Below are positions 8,260 through 14,980 of a stretch of DNA of 29,423 nucleotides, piece after piece. Both the position numbers and the translations under genes were made by a program. Under the pieces are notes generated by a model that was not told where the DNA came from, made no database searches, and was given only the letters and a program-made list of their open reading frames with translations. Source of the stretch: JBGSWL01 sp041752455. Its GTDB lineage: Bacteria; Pseudomonadota; Alphaproteobacteria; Rhizobiales; Rhizobiaceae. Location of the stretch: NCBI GenBank assembly GCA_041752455.1, contig JBGSWL010000027.1:1-29423 (forward strand), given 5' to 3'. Position 1 is the first letter of the stretch. Every line of letters begins with the position of its first letter.

Positions 8260-8270
8260 TTGCAACGCAA
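8260..8270. promoter_or_regulatory. TTGC-N3-GCAA palindrome upstream of bdhA, possible PhaR-type site
   Basis: TTGCAACGCAA sits 25 bases before the bdhA start. TGC/GCA inverted repeats with short spacers are the sort of site bound by the PhaR repressor of polyhydroxybutyrate genes in Paracoccus and Rhodobacter. The role here is inferred from the function of bdhA; the site is short and could be chance. Confidence 0.3.
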
Positions 8271-8294
8271 GCAACACACGAACGGAGACCACTC

Positions 8295-9080
8295 ATGGGC
8301 CAGAGAACAGCTGTCGTCACGGGATCGAATTCGGGCATCGGATTGGGCATCGCCCATTCATTGGCTGCCAAGGGCATGAATGTCGTCATCAATTCGTTCA
8401 GCGACAACGAAGCCGATCATCAACTGGCCAAGGACATGTCGGGCAAGCATGGCAATGAAACCGTCTACATCCAGGCCGATCTGTCCAAAGCCGACCAAGC
8501 ACGGGCGCTGATCGAAAAGGCTGCCGAGCGGTTCGGCACCGTCGATATCCTGGTCAACAATGCCGGCATCCAGCATGTTGCGCCGGTGGAGGAATTCCCG
8601 GCTGCCAAGTGGGATGCGATCATCGCGATCAATCTGTCTTCGGCCTTCCACACGACGGCTGTTGCGGTTCCGATGATGAAAAAGGCCGGCTTTGGACGGA
8701 TCGTCAATATTGCATCGGCCCATGGCCTCACGGCCTCTCCCTACAAGTCGGCCTATGTCGCCGCCAAGCACGGGATCGTCGGCTTTTCAAAGGTCATCGC
8801 CCTGGAGTTTGCCGAACAGCGGATCAATGCGACCTGCAATGCGGTCTGCCCCGGCTATGTCCTGACGCCGCTTGTCGAAGGCCAGATCGAGGACCAGATG
8901 AAGGCGCACAACATGGATCGCGACGAGGTTCTGCAGAAGGTCATGCTGCTGCGCCAGCCGACGCGGGAGTTTGCGACCGTCGAACAGTTGGGTGCGACCG
9001 TGGTGTTCCTGTGTTCGGATGATGCAGCGCAGATCACCGGCACGACGATCTCTGTCGATGGCGGCTGGACAGCGCTTTGA
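8295..9080 (+). CDS. bdhA: 3-hydroxybutyrate dehydrogenase
   Basis: NAD-dependent short-chain dehydrogenase that oxidises (R)-3-hydroxybutyrate to acetoacetate in polyhydroxybutyrate breakdown. The 261-residue protein has the TGSNSGIG nucleotide motif at 9-16, NNAG at 89-92, and the catalytic triad S141, Y154 and K158 (YVAAK). The C-terminal NAVCPGYVLTPLVEGQIEDQ and TGTTISVDGGWTA segments are those of the BdhA subfamily. GGAG lies upstream of the ATG at 8295. The frame is open back to 7584 but that part is antisense to ispG. Its stop overlaps the TTG start of the patatin gene, so the two are coupled. Confidence 0.94.
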   Translation: MGQRTAVVTGSNSGIGLGIAHSLAAKGMNVVINSFSDNEADHQLAKDMSGKHGNETVYIQADLSKADQARALIEKAAERFGTVDILVNNAGIQHVAPVEEFPAAKWDAIIAINLSSAFHTTAVAVPMMKKAGFGRIVNIASAHGLTASPYKSAYVAAKHGIVGFSKVIALEFAEQRINATCNAVCPGYVLTPLVEGQIEDQMKAHNMDRDEVLQKVMLLRQPTREFATVEQLGATVVFLCSDDAAQITGTTISVDGGWTAL

Positions 9081-10207
9081 CCGATACAGTTTCAGCCGGG
9101 GCAGCGCCTGCGCCGATCAAGAAGATCAATCTGGCGCTGCAGGGTGGCGGGTCGCATGGGGCGTTCACGTGGGGCGTGCTGGACGCCCTTCTGGAAGACG
9201 GGCGGATTGCCCTTGAAGGCATATCGGGCACCAGCGCGGGGGCGATGAATGCCGTTGCGCTGGCCGATGGCTGGAAGCGCGGCGGCGCAGAAGGCGCGCG
9301 CCAATGCCTTTCGATGTTCTGGGAGGCGATTGCCGAAAAGGCACGCTACTCGCCGCTGCAACGGTCGGCGCTCGACGTCTGGCTCGGCAACTACGGACTT
9401 GAAAACTCGCCGAGTTTCCGGTTCTTCGACCTGTGGTCGCGGATGTTCTCGCCCTATGAGCTCAATCCGCTCGACATGAACCCGCTGCGCGATGTGCTGG
9501 AAGCGACCGTCGATCTCGACAGGGTCAACGGATGCGACGCATTTCATCTGTTCATCTCCGCGACCAATGTCCTGACCGGCAAGGGACGTGTTTTCCGGCG
9601 CGGCGAAATCAGTGTCGAAGCGGTTCTTGCCTCGGCTTGCCTGCCTACCTTTTTCAAGGCGGTCGAAATCGATGGCGTGCCGTACTGGGATGGTGGCTAC
9701 GCCGGTAATCCGGTCCTCTACCCGTTTTTCTACGAAACCGACTGCTCCGACGTGCTTCTTGTTCAGATCAACCCGGTCGAACGCAAGGAAGCACCGAGGA
9801 CGGCCCGCGCCATCCAGGACAGGATCAATGAGATCACCTTCAATGCCGGGCTTTTGCGAGAGTTTCGCGCGATCGAATTTGTTCGCCGCCTGAAGCTGGA
9901 GGGGCGGCTTGACGGCACCGACTACCGCGATATCCGCATGCACCGGATTGCCGGGGATCCGGTTTTGGCTCGGTTTTCAGCGGCTTCCAAGCTGAATGCC
10001 GAGCGGAGCTTTCTGCTCGAACTTAAGGAAGCCGGTCGCGCGGCGGCGCGAGATTTCCTCGATCAGCATTTCGACGATCTCGGCCAACGCGCGACGCTGG
10101 ACCTGTCGCAGGAGCTGAGGGCGGATCTGCTGCCGGGTCCGGCGCGCGAGCCGATGGGCCAGAGAACGCGGGCATTCCTTGACCGGTTGACGAAGATTGG
10201 CGGCTAG
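9077..10207 (+). CDS. Patatin-like phospholipase, coupled to bdhA
   Basis: Serine acyl hydrolase of the patatin family, 376 residues. The oxyanion motif is GGGSHGAF at 23-30, the nucleophile S53 is in GTSAG, and the partner aspartate D205 is in WDGG. The only start upstream of the oxyanion motif is a TTG at 9077, which overlaps the bdhA stop as TTGA. Later ATG codons would remove the active site, so the TTG start is well supported. No signal peptide is visible, suggesting a cytoplasmic enzyme. Placement behind bdhA suggests a role in storage-polymer or granule lipid turnover, but phospholipase or thioesterase activity cannot be told apart here. The stop codon overlaps the stop of the convergent TetR gene. 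Confidence 0.9.
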   Translation: MTDTVSAGAAPAPIKKINLALQGGGSHGAFTWGVLDALLEDGRIALEGISGTSAGAMNAVALADGWKRGGAEGARQCLSMFWEAIAEKARYSPLQRSALDVWLGNYGLENSPSFRFFDLWSRMFSPYELNPLDMNPLRDVLEATVDLDRVNGCDAFHLFISATNVLTGKGRVFRRGEISVEAVLASACLPTFFKAVEIDGVPYWDGGYAGNPVLYPFFYETDCSDVLLVQINPVERKEAPRTARAIQDRINEITFNAGLLREFRAIEFVRRLKLEGRLDGTDYRDIRMHRIAGDPVLARFSAASKLNAERSFLLELKEAGRAAARDFLDQHFDDLGQRATLDLSQELRADLLPGPAREPMGQRTRAFLDRLTKIGG

Positions 10208-10803
10208 GCCGTCTTCATCCCTGGTCGGAGCGTGTTGGCATAGAAGTCGACGAGATTGTGCACGTTCTGCTCGATGGGATTGCCGCGCAGGAAATCACGT
10301 TTCATGCCTTCCATCGCCTGCATGAAGATACGGGCGACAGCCTCGGCACAAAGGCCCGTTCGCTTGAGGTCGATCTCGCCATCGGCTTCAGCGCGCGCCA
10401 ATGCGGTGCCGATGACGCCGATCATGGTCTCGCACCAGTCAGCCTCGATGTCTCCGGCAATCTCTTCGTTGACACCCATCAGTTCGACGCCGTGCGGGGT
10501 CGATTCGATCAGGCGATGAAAATCGAGGATCGAGACGTCGATGGCGGCAAAGACCCGCTCGCGAAACGGCATGTCGGTCTCGAATGATGCGGCGGCTTTG
10601 GCTGCGGCTTTGGTCATGAACTCACCAGCCAGCGCGCGAAAGATGTCCGATTTGTTGCGAAACACTTGATACAGCGCAGGACGCGACATTCCCGCGGCCT
10701 TGGCGATGTCGTCCATCGAGGTCTTACGGAATCCATAGGTGATGAAGACGTCAAAAGCCGCCGTCAACACGATGCCGCGCTTGTCAGAAACTGTGTCCAG
10801 CAT
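10204..10803 (-). CDS. TetR-family transcriptional regulator
   Basis: The protein has 199 residues. The N-terminal helix-turn-helix is clear around residues 25-55 (TSMDDIAKAAGMSRPALYQVFRNKSDIF), followed by a variable ligand domain. It is divergent from the iorA/iorB-like genes and is their likely regulator, perhaps also of itself. It has no visible Shine-Dalgarno sequence, and a candidate promoter ends nine bases before its ATG, suggesting a leaderless or near-leaderless message. The stop codons of this gene and the patatin gene share the sequence CTAG. The ligand is unknown. Confidence 0.9.
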   Translation of the reverse strand: MLDTVSDKRGIVLTAAFDVFITYGFRKTSMDDIAKAAGMSRPALYQVFRNKSDIFRALAGEFMTKAAAKAAASFETDMPFRERVFAAIDVSILDFHRLIESTPHGVELMGVNEEIAGDIEADWCETMIGVIGTALARAEADGEIDLKRTGLCAEAVARIFMQAMEGMKRDFLRGNPIEQNVHNLVDFYANTLRPGMKTA

Positions 10804-10807
10804 GATC

Positions 10808-10840
10808 TTGACGTTATGACATTTTCCGATATTTTGTCAA
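10808..10840. promoter_or_regulatory. Candidate promoter and operator of the TetR/ior divergent region
   Basis: On the minus strand TTGACA (10840-10835) and CATAAC (10818-10813) with a 16-base spacer form a plausible promoter for the TetR gene. TGACA-N13-TGTCA (10817-10839) is an inverted repeat overlapping it, and a further TTGAC lies at 10808-10812. This arrangement fits an autoregulated TetR operator but rests only on sequence pattern. Confidence 0.4.
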
Positions 10841-10912
10841 ACGCTGGTCTGTCGCATCCACAGATTCGTATTCTTGCCAAGGTTTGGCGAGCAAAACCGG
10901 ACGAGACTTCTC

Positions 10913-11392
10913 ATGCAAATTACGGTCAACAATCTGACGATTGAAGTCGGCGATGAGCCCGAGATGCCCCTGCTCTGGGCGCCGCGCGATATTGCCGGGC
11001 TGAGCGGCCCGAAATTCGGCTGCGGAATCGCATCCTGCGGCGCCTGCACCGTTCTGATAGACGGTCTGCCAGTGCGATCCTGCTCGACCATTGTCGGTGA
11101 TGTCACCGGGCTCGTCGAGACGATTGACGGACTGATGGTCGATGGCGTCCTGCACCCTGTCCAGCAGGCCTGGCTGGATGAGCAAGTTCCGCAATGCGGC
11201 TATTGCCAGTCTGGCCAGATCATGTCGGCTGTCGCACTGCTTCGCGCCAATCCGGCACCTGACGAGACTGCGATCACCGAAGCGATGGACGGCAACCTTT
11301 GCCGCTGCGGCACCTATCCGAAAATCACCGCAGCCATCCAGCGGGCGGCGTCGACCATGGCGCCGACAGACAACCTATCGACGGAGACCTGA
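10913..11392 (+). CDS. iorA: Isoquinoline 1-oxidoreductase alpha-type subunit, two [2Fe-2S] clusters
   Basis: Small iron-sulfur subunit of a molybdenum hydroxylase, 159 residues. The plant-ferredoxin-type cluster is bound by C37, C42, C45 and C57; the second cluster by C95, C98, C130 and C132 in the helical domain (CGYCQSGQ and NLCRCGTYPKI). It passes electrons from the molybdenum centre of the next gene product to an external acceptor. The ATG at 10913 has only a weak GAG upstream; the frame extends to 10874 without a better site. The three-base gap to the large subunit shows an operon. The symbol marks family likeness; substrate is not shown by the sequence. Confidence 0.9.
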   Translation: MQITVNNLTIEVGDEPEMPLLWAPRDIAGLSGPKFGCGIASCGACTVLIDGLPVRSCSTIVGDVTGLVETIDGLMVDGVLHPVQQAWLDEQVPQCGYCQSGQIMSAVALLRANPAPDETAITEAMDGNLCRCGTYPKITAAIQRAASTMAPTDNLSTET

Positions 11393-11395
11393 TCC

Positions 11396-13663
11396 ATGGG
11401 CAAGTTGCTTCGTCGCACATTTCTCATCGGGACCGGCATGATCACCGGTGGCCTTGCTGTCGGCTTTTATCTTGTTCGCAAACCGCATGAAAATCCGTTG
11501 CTCGCCGACCTTGCCCCCGGTGAAGCAAGCTTCAGCCTTTGGATCCGCATCGGCGCCGACAGCTCGGTCACTGTGTTTCACGGTCGCGCCGAAATGGGCC
11601 AGGGCATCTCGACCACGCTACCGGCGCTGGTTGCCGAAGAACTGGATTATCCGCTTGACATGATCCGCGTTGAACACGGGCCGGCATCCGCGGCCTATTT
11701 CAACGGTGCGTTGATGGATTCCAGCGTCAACGATCCTGATCACCGGGAGACAGCCCTTTCCAGCGTGATGCGGACGATCACTGCCAACGCCGGCAAGGTT
11801 CTGGGCCTGCAAGTCACGGGTGGTTCGACCTCGACGCGCGATGCCTTCGTGAAAATGCGGCAAGCGGGCGCTGCCGCAAAAGCTGTGCTGTTGCAAGCTG
11901 CCGCCGACAAGGCGGGCGCTGCCGTGTCTCAAATGACCTGGGGACCGGGCACGATCTCCGGTCCGGACGGCAAGGTCTACACGTTTGCCGAACTTCTGGA
12001 GGCAGCATCCCGGTTGACCCCACCGGCCAATCCGACCCTGAAATCGCGCGAAGACTGGACGGTCCTCGGCAAGCCACAGAAGCGGACAGACCATCTGGCC
12101 AAGGTCACCGGCGCGCCGATTTTCGGCATCGATGTGATGGCGCCGGAGATGGTCTACGGCACGGTTCGCATGAGCCCCCGCTTCGGGGCCGGCATCAAGC
12201 GCGCCGACACGAGTGCCGCGGAGGCAATGCCCGGTGTTGAAAAGATCATCCGGCTGAACACCAGGTTCGGACAGGGTTTCGGGGTTATTGCCAAAACCAC
12301 ATGGCATGCCTTCAAGGCCGCTGAAGCGATTGATGTCGAATGGGACGACGCGGCCTATCCGGCTGATTCGGAGGCCATCTTCGCGTTGCTGCGTGATCGC
12401 CTTGGATCGACCGACGCTGGCTCAGCCATTCGCGACGATGGCGACGTGGAGATAGCCTTTGCCGATGCGCCGCGCGAAGCGATGGTCGAAGCCGACTACG
12501 AGGTGCCGTTTGTTGCCCATGCGACCATGGAGCCGATGAACGCCACCGCTCAATTGAAGGACGGCAAGCTGACGCTCTGGTCGCCCAACCAGGCACCGAC
12601 GTTTCACCGCATGGTCGTCGCCAGCGAACTCGATATGTCCGGCGATGACATCGACATCGTCACCACGATGATGGGTGGCGGTTTTGGCCGACGCTCGGAA
12701 ACCGACTTCTCGGTTTTTGCGGCGCTGATGGCGCGCGAGACGGCGGGTCGGCCGATCAAGGTGACATGGACGCGCGAAGAAGACATGCGCCATGACCAGT
12801 ATCGCCCTGCCGCCGTCGGTCGCTTTCGTGCCCGCCTGGGCGACGATGGTCTTCCGCAAGCTGTCGACATGCGCATTGCCATTCCGTCGGTACTGCGCAG
12901 CTATGTTTCGCGCGTTCTTCCGCGTCTTTCCCCCGGCGGCCCCGACGATACCGCATGCGAAGGGGCGGCCAACCAGCCTTACAGGATCGCCAATTACCGC
13001 GTCGGCGCTGTTGATGTCGATCTTTCGATCCCGCTCGGAATCTGGCGTTCGGTCGGCGCATCCTACAACGGGTTCTTCCACGAATGCTTCCTCGACGAGA
13101 TGTCCGTTGCCGGTGGCCGTGATCCGCTCGACCTGCGCCTCGCGCTGATGCAGGACTACCCGGTCGCGCGCGGGGTCATGGAAAAGCTGGGTGAAATCTC
13201 CAGCTGGCAAGAACCCGTGGCTGCCGGTCGTGCACGTGGCATGGCCTTCACATTGTCATTTGGTGGTTGGGTAGGGACCGTTGTTGACGTGCTGGACACG
13301 CCGTCTGGCATTGCCATCGACAAGGTGTTCATGGTCGCCGATCTCGGAACCGTCCTCGATTCGGGCATCGTGCATGACCAGTTGGTATCTGGTGCGATCT
13401 TCGGTTTCTCGCATGCGATGGGCCAGGAGATCACGTTTGCCGACGGCATGGTCGAGCAGTCGAACTTCCACGACCACGATGCCCTGCGCATGCGTCAATC
13501 GCCAAGTTTCGAGATCGCGCTTCTGGAAAACGTCACCATGATGGGCGGCGCCGGTGAGATCGGGACACCGCCGTCGATTGCTGCACTTGCCAATGCCGTT
13601 TCGCGCCTTACCGGGCAGCGGATACGTCGTTTGCCGATGTCAAAGGACGTATCCTTTGTCTGA
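11396..13663 (+). CDS. iorB: Isoquinoline 1-oxidoreductase beta-type molybdopterin subunit
   Basis: Large subunit of a xanthine-dehydrogenase-family hydroxylase, 755 residues. The N-terminus has a twin-arginine RRTFLIG followed by a hydrophobic stretch (about 8-26), which suggests Tat export with a retained anchor or a cleaved signal. Cofactor-binding motifs include GRAEMGQGIS (63-72) and MMGGGFGRR. The catalytic glutamate is expected at E721 in GAGEIG. The family acts on N-heterocycles or aldehydes, often with a cytochrome c partner; no such gene follows here. It is in an operon with iorA, probably controlled by the divergent TetR gene. True substrate unknown. Confidence 0.9.
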   Translation: MGKLLRRTFLIGTGMITGGLAVGFYLVRKPHENPLLADLAPGEASFSLWIRIGADSSVTVFHGRAEMGQGISTTLPALVAEELDYPLDMIRVEHGPASAAYFNGALMDSSVNDPDHRETALSSVMRTITANAGKVLGLQVTGGSTSTRDAFVKMRQAGAAAKAVLLQAAADKAGAAVSQMTWGPGTISGPDGKVYTFAELLEAASRLTPPANPTLKSREDWTVLGKPQKRTDHLAKVTGAPIFGIDVMAPEMVYGTVRMSPRFGAGIKRADTSAAEAMPGVEKIIRLNTRFGQGFGVIAKTTWHAFKAAEAIDVEWDDAAYPADSEAIFALLRDRLGSTDAGSAIRDDGDVEIAFADAPREAMVEADYEVPFVAHATMEPMNATAQLKDGKLTLWSPNQAPTFHRMVVASELDMSGDDIDIVTTMMGGGFGRRSETDFSVFAALMARETAGRPIKVTWTREEDMRHDQYRPAAVGRFRARLGDDGLPQAVDMRIAIPSVLRSYVSRVLPRLSPGGPDDTACEGAANQPYRIANYRVGAVDVDLSIPLGIWRSVGASYNGFFHECFLDEMSVAGGRDPLDLRLALMQDYPVARGVMEKLGEISSWQEPVAAGRARGMAFTLSFGGWVGTVVDVLDTPSGIAIDKVFMVADLGTVLDSGIVHDQLVSGAIFGFSHAMGQEITFADGMVEQSNFHDHDALRMRQSPSFEIALLENVTMMGGAGEIGTPPSIAALANAVSRLTGQRIRRLPMSKDVSFV

Positions 13664-13735
13664 ATGTCAGCAGCCGATAGCCATGTTTGCATCCGGCCCT
13701 TGGAGCCGGTGCTGCAATGCAATAGATAGAGGGCA

Positions 13736-13747
13736 TTCGGGACCGAA
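13736..13747. promoter_or_regulatory. TTCGG-N2-CCGAA palindrome upstream of the RND operon
   Basis: A perfect five-base-arm repeat lies 72 bases before the membrane fusion gene in a 156-base gap. The gap also holds a CCGGC/GCCGG hairpin (13693-13709) just after iorB, without a T-run. The RND genes may therefore have their own promoter here. Regulator unknown. Confidence 0.25.
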
Positions 13748-13819
13748 CGATGCGTCGTCTCTTCCGACAGGCCATGCAATATCTGCCGCCTGCACGCCGA
13801 ACCGGGATTCGATATTTCC

Positions 13820-14980
13820 ATGAGAGCCAACCGCTACGTCGCCATCATTGTTTTCATTGCCGCTGGCGCCTGGGTGCTGACCGGTGAGTTTTCCTTTGTC
13901 GGCTCGGCAACCGGGCAGTCGACGGAAACCGCCCCGGCGGAAGAAACTCCGGCTGCCGAATCCACTGCTGCGCCGGAAACCGAGCGGGCGCTGCAGCCGG
14001 TGTCGATCGCCGTCATTCCGTCGTTCGACCATGCGCGCTCGGTGCGGATTTCCGGCGTGACGCAGGCTGACAAGCGGACCGTTCTGACAGCGCGTGAAGG
14101 CGGCATCATCGCCGAAATCCCGGTGCGTCAGGGCGATCTCGTGAAGGAAGGCGATCTGATTGCCCGGCTTTCGCTGGAGGGCCGCGATGCGGTCTTGCGC
14201 AGCGCCGAACAGGCGCTCGAGCAGGCAAAGGCAGAAGCGACCGCCCGCGAAGAACTGGTGCGGCGCGGCACGATCCCGAAGCTGCAGCTTGATGCGGTGA
14301 TGTCCGCCCTTCGCGCTGCCGAAAGCCAGGTTGAACAGATCAAGTCGGAAATCGAGCGCCTCGACGTCCGTGCAGCGTTTGACGGCATCATCGATGAAAT
14401 CATGGTTGAGGCCGGCGGTTCTGTCGGGCAGGGAACGCCGGTTGCCAACCTGATTGCGCTTGATCCGATCCTCGGCGTCGGCGCGATCAACGAGAGTGAT
14501 CTTGCAACGATCGGGGTCGGCTCTGCCGCCGAACTTCGCCTTGTCACGGGACGCGTGGTCGAGGGCAAGGTCCGCTACATCAGCCGCGAGGCACAGGCGG
14601 CGACCCGCACGTTCATGGTTGAAGTGGAAGTGCCGAACCCGGACAACACAATCCCAGCCGGGATGACAACTGAAGTCATCCTGCGCGGTTCGCCGGTGCG
14701 CGCCACGCCGGTGCCGCGCTCGGTCGTGACGCTCGACGATGCCGGCAATCTTGGCATCCGGTCGGTGAACGACAAGGACGAAGTGGAATTCCACCCGATC
14801 GACCTCGTCGATGATTCAACCGGCGCATTGCTCCTCGGCGGCATTCCGGAAAATGCCCGCGTCATCGTTTCCGGCCAGAATCTCGTGAAGGATGGCCAGA
14901 GGGTCGCCGTGTCGCAAGCTGACCCCGACCTCGTCAAACGCCTCGTCGACGAGGCCCGAGCAGGAGTGCAGTCGCAATGA
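13820..14980 (+). CDS. RND efflux periplasmic adaptor (membrane fusion protein)
   Basis: The 386-residue protein links an inner-membrane RND pump to an outer-membrane channel. It has an N-terminal membrane anchor (about residues 6-22) with no lipobox cysteine, an acidic low-complexity linker (about 33-55, rich in E, A, P and T), a lipoyl/barrel-sandwich half (GGIIAEIPVRQGDLVKEGD), a short alpha-hairpin (about 125-180), the second lipoyl half, and beta-barrel plus membrane-proximal regions (ISREAQAATRTFMVEVEVPNP). Its stop overlaps the pump start as ATGA, so the two are co-translated. No outer-membrane channel gene is in the window. Substrate is not predictable. Confidence 0.92.
   Translation: MRANRYVAIIVFIAAGAWVLTGEFSFVGSATGQSTETAPAEETPAAESTAAPETERALQPVSIAVIPSFDHARSVRISGVTQADKRTVLTAREGGIIAEIPVRQGDLVKEGDLIARLSLEGRDAVLRSAEQALEQAKAEATAREELVRRGTIPKLQLDAVMSALRAAESQVEQIKSEIERLDVRAAFDGIIDEIMVEAGGSVGQGTPVANLIALDPILGVGAINESDLATIGVGSAAELRLVTGRVVEGKVRYISREAQAATRTFMVEVEVPNPDNTIPAGMTTEVILRGSPVRATPVPRSVVTLDDAGNLGIRSVNDKDEVEFHPIDLVDDSTGALLLGGIPENARVIVSGQNLVKDGQRVAVSQADPDLVKRLVDEARAGVQSQ

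Noticed and set aside
7584..8294. N-terminal extension of bdhA by 237 codons
   Set aside because: It is the antisense of ispG; the SDR nucleotide motif comes directly after the ATG at 8295, which has a good ribosome binding site.
13667..14794. Minus-strand frame of 375 codons under the RND adaptor gene
   Set aside because: Shadow of a recognised gene; no motif and typical mirrored composition.
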